A stretch of DNA of 64,000 nucleotides from Parvibium lacunae. Lineage in GTDB: Bacteria > Pseudomonadota > Gammaproteobacteria > Burkholderiales > Burkholderiaceae_D. The stretch lies in NCBI RefSeq assembly GCF_003335215.1, contig NZ_QPGB01000001.1, forward strand, positions 620,001 through 684,000, read 5' to 3'. A program made the translations under genes and the position numbers. Position 1 is the stretch's first letter. Each line of letters starts with the position of its first letter. Under the pieces are notes generated by a model that searched no databases, was not told the DNA's origin, and saw nothing but the letters and a program-made list of their open reading frames with translations. Shown one piece after another: positions 61,898 to 64,000 of this stretch.

Positions 61898-62290
61898 TTA
61901 GGTAGCTAAACGTTTTTTTACATAGGCATATCTTGCCTCTTGCACTTGGCTGCGCTGGTTATCCCAAAGCCACTGAATCTGTCGCTCACGCTCAGCAAAA
62001 GTAGCTGAGCTAATTCCCAGCATAGAAGCCGCAGCGCGGGCACCATAACCTTTGCGATAAACCTGCGTTAACAAGTTTTGATAATCTTTACATAAGCCCG
62101 CCACAAACTTGTCTGTTTCGTGAGCCTCTAACGACTCAATCGGCACATGAGACGCGGGCACTGAATTACCGGGCACAAACATTCCAGCCGAGAGCCGAGC
62201 CTCTAGTGTCATCTTTCTGTAGCCACTGTCGCCGCTAGACCACTGCGCCCACATAACCATTCTTCGATGCAGATCACCTTTTAATGCCAC
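61898..62290 (-). CDS. Phage late regulator candidate (Q-like)
   Basis: 130-residue protein with a C-terminal helix-turn-helix-like part (YGARAAASMLGISSATFAER). Size and place, between replication and late genes and directly before the first terminator of the late operon, agree with late antiterminators or late activators. Family not identified with certainty. Overlaps the preceding gene by 17 bases. Confidence 0.6.
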   Translation of the reverse strand: MALKGDLHRRMVMWAQWSSGDSGYRKMTLEARLSAGMFVPGNSVPASHVPIESLEAHETDKFVAGLCKDYQNLLTQVYRKGYGARAAASMLGISSATFAERERQIQWLWDNQRSQVQEARYAYVKKRLAT

Positions 62291-62510
62291 AACTCACCCC
62301 CGTATTCAGAACCATATCCCTGACAGCAATAGATCCACTCCAATCACTTAACCCGCCCAGCTCATGCCCTGCCTCTTTGGCATAAAACCGACCAGACCGA
62401 ATAGCATCATCCACTACCTCTTTACCAAACGCCTCGCGCATCTCATCAAAAAACTTGGTGCATTCCGGCATCAAAACACGGTAGTTTTTTTTCTGCACGC
62501 CTAACCTCAA
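62274..62510 (-). CDS. Hypothetical phage protein
   Basis: 78-residue protein, unrecognised. The likely start is either 62510 or ATG 62471 (MPECTKFFDEMREAFGKEV). Overlaps the Q-like candidate, so co-translated. No motif seen. Confidence 0.5.
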   Translation of the reverse strand: MRLGVQKKNYRVLMPECTKFFDEMREAFGKEVVDDAIRSGRFYAKEAGHELGGLSDWSGSIAVRDMVLNTGVSCGIKR

Positions 62511-62852
62511 TCAGGTTGGGTTATAGGTTAGGCACTGCAAAGCCTTGAATTTACTTACTTTACCTAACCTCCTAACCTGCCCTACCCGATTATCTTGCGT
62601 GTGTGTGTGCGTGCGTGCGTGCGCCCGCGCACCCACATACGCACGCACATGTGCGCACACGAGAAAACAGGTTAGGTAGGTTAGGAGGTTGGACGTAGCC
62701 TTATCTGGCGCGGCTTGGCACTGCCTAACCTCACTCCTAACCTTGCTATGTAGGGCAGAGTTTTTCTCAGAAATACCCTTTTCCGGTTGCGCCATCAGGC
62801 TCCCCGATCTCTGGGCAATTTCAGCAAAAAAATCAAAGTGGCAAATCTGCAT
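62511..62852 (-). CDS. Doubtful reading frame over the repeat region
   Basis: 113-codon open frame overlapping the VapE end by 20 bases. Its middle is translated simple repeat (alternating H, A, R, T, V). The first 50 residues look protein-like. It is more probably a non-coding regulatory spacer, or a gene invaded by repeats. Confidence 0.25.
   Translation of the reverse strand: MQICHFDFFAEIAQRSGSLMAQPEKGISEKNSALHSKVRSEVRQCQAAPDKATSNLLTYLTCFLVCAHVRAYVGARAHARTHTHTQDNRVGQVRRLGKVSKFKALQCLTYNPT
62561..62740. repeat. Alternating purine-pyrimidine tract flanked by CCTAACCT repeats
   Basis: 62595-62660 is an almost pure GT/GC/CA alternation with self-complementary halves. Around it CTAACCT motifs occur in both directions; AACCTCCTAACCT (62566-62578) and its perfect complement (62678-62690) would close a large hairpin. 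More copies lie near 62510-62533 and 62722-62743. The sequence could form Z-DNA or a cruciform; a role in replication or packaging is possible. Confidence 0.8.
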
Positions 62853-64000
62853 ATTCTTTTTCCTGTATGCAATCCACCGCCTCCACCCCTACCAATGCTT
62901 GCGCAGGCCGTACGTATGCGTAATACCTGCGGTTCCCAACCACTTTACGGACCTTACGCCAGCCCAATTTATTCATAGCCTGCCCTATCCTCGTCTCCGC
63001 TGCGCGAGGCGTTCCTAAGGCGCTTAAATCAAGCCGCAACACCTCACTCATGATCTCTTGCGTCGTTATTTCTGCCCGAGTGTTGCCAGACAAGAAAGCC
63101 TCTATCGCCTCCGCCCAGGCATCGCTTACCTCAAAGTTCTGGCAAACTGGCTCAATCAGACGCAGCGATTCATCTGGCGTCGCATAGCTACGCTCACCCG
63201 CACGGACCTCATGCAAGGCTTGCGCAAAGAGCTGATCGCGCCACTCGGCCAACAACTCTAAATTAGGGCGACTGCCGGGTGGAATCTCTACCGGCCAGTA
63301 GCGGCGGTTCCCAGTCTGGTCTTTGAATATTTCAAGATTGTTCGTAGTACCGCCAAACACACACACACGCGGTACCGCCTCGACGCGCTTACCATACGGC
63401 AAGCGGAAACGGTCTGTACTACTCGCCGTAAAGGCCTTAATGGCCGTAGATTCGGCCCGGTTGAATTGCTCAAGCTCACTTAGCTCATAAAGCCAAGCGC
63501 CCTGCACCATCATGTAGCTATCTTTATCGCCCGGCTTGAAAGGCGTATCAGCAAACCACTCACCGCCGAGAATTTTCCACACCGTGGATTTACCCAAGCC
63601 TTGCGAACCAATCAGAATAATACTGTTATCAAATTTACAGCCAGGATGCATAGCACGCTTCACCATCCCGCGTAAAAATAACTTCCCCACCAAGCGAGTG
63701 TACTCATTATCAGCCGCACCAACACACTCATGCAGCCAATATGCGGTCCTATCAAAATCATCCCAGACCAACCCATTCAAGTAATTTTCGACTGGGTTAA
63801 ATTGATTGCGCTTAGCCACATGCATCACCGCTTGGCCAATGGTTTCTATGCTGCGGATGGTCAAATAGCACTTTGCTGCAATCCAAAAAGAAAGCTCACG
63901 ATCATCCTGATCCGTCCACTCCCCCTGCTTGCCACCCACCCAGGGCGGCGTAAGTCGCTTGACCACCTTGTTTGAAAAACAATCGTAAGCCACCATGCCA
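62833..64000 (-). CDS. VapE-family primase/helicase (partial)
   Basis: C-terminal 389 residues or so of a virulence-associated E (VapE)-type replication protein; the start lies beyond the window. The superfamily 3 helicase-like ATPase region has Walker A GSQGLGKSTVWKILGG, Walker B-like WLYELSELEQF, then GTTNNLEIFKDQTGNRRYW. The C-terminal part (about 270-385) is helical and may be a winged helix. Such proteins start DNA replication in phages and phage satellites. Confidence 0.88.
   Translation of the reverse strand, partial: GMVAYDCFSNKVVKRLTPPWVGGKQGEWTDQDDRELSFWIAAKCYLTIRSIETIGQAVMHVAKRNQFNPVENYLNGLVWDDFDRTAYWLHECVGAADNEYTRLVGKLFLRGMVKRAMHPGCKFDNSIILIGSQGLGKSTVWKILGGEWFADTPFKPGDKDSYMMVQGAWLYELSELEQFNRAESTAIKAFTASSTDRFRLPYGKRVEAVPRVCVFGGTTNNLEIFKDQTGNRRYWPVEIPPGSRPNLELLAEWRDQLFAQALHEVRAGERSYATPDESLRLIEPVCQNFEVSDAWAEAIEAFLSGNTRAEITTQEIMSEVLRLDLSALGTPRAAETRIGQAMNKLGWRKVRKVVGNRRYYAYVRPAQALVGVEAVDCIQEKEYADLPL

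Larger units (their letters stand above)
37670..64000. mobile_element. Lambda/HK97-type prophage (right part)
   Basis: A contiguous set of phage genes on the minus strand: primase/helicase, terminases, portal, protease-capsid, connectors, tail tube and chaperones, tape measure, tail tip, fibre and lysis. A plus-strand accessory locus lies at its left end in these coordinates. Structural frames are intact, so it may be functional. Integrase, repressor and the early region must lie beyond 64000. The left boundary is approximate. Long contractile-tail sheath genes are absent; a siphovirus form is likely. Confidence 0.9.

Noticed and set aside
62595-62660. CRISPR-like array
   Set aside because: It is a simple alternating tract with no repeat-spacer pattern.

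Overview
The window is chromosomal DNA from a betaproteobacterium of moderate GC (order not resolved), carrying the inner and right-hand part of a prophage. The placement rests on the hisZ-purA-phosphoribosyltransferase order, the overlapping ispD-ispF pair, a DUF2788 membrane protein, an HK97/lambda-type prophage with a GTA-like tail module, and general protein character. No rRNA, tRNA, CRISPR array or insertion sequence was recognised.

Host part (1-37245). An OmpR/EnvZ-type two-component system and an MFS transporter form one overlapping operon. Next come ahpC and ahpF (peroxide defence), a DUF2788 gene, an ECF sigma/anti-sigma pair with a TPR protein, an EamA exporter and an RhlE-type RNA helicase with a long structured leader. 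11797-18177 is an NAD-salvage island: NMN adenylyltransferase/Nudix, NAMPT, a TonB-dependent receptor, PnuC, and a NadR-like NMN adenylyltransferase/ribosylnicotinamide kinase. The last three genes are visibly more AT-rich than their surroundings and look acquired. After it come a gmm-like Nudix gene with ispF and ispD, mfd, a Sel1-repeat protein, serB, a PAS-GGDEF-EAL protein, a rhodanese, a FIST sensor with its own histidine kinase, a phosphoribosyltransferase, purA, hisZ, rluB and scpB.

Prophage part (about 37.6 kb to beyond 64 kb). Its late genes lie on the minus strand, transcribed from right to left: a VapE-type primase/helicase (cut by the window end), small regulatory genes, a gpZ-like protein, TerS/TerL, a gpW-like protein, portal, a fused prohead protease-capsid, connectors, tail tube, frameshift-linked tail chaperones, tape measure, a GTA-like tail-tip module, tail fibre, and a lysis cassette (GH19 lysin, holin candidate, Rz with a nested Rz1). 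Several intrinsic-terminator hairpins sit between late genes, which suggests Q-type antitermination.

The most interesting locus is at 37.9-39.1 kb, on the plus strand against the late genes. Two small unknown genes (62 and 80 codons) are each driven by an identical 91-bp promoter/operator/RBS cassette whose -35/-10 spacer holds a GTTCG-N6-CGAAC inverted repeat. Between them lies a gene resembling Aca2, the anti-CRISPR-associated autorepressor. This is the architecture of an acr-aca operon with a duplicated promoter, so both small proteins are anti-CRISPR candidates. A strong LexA-type SOS box lies just outside this locus.
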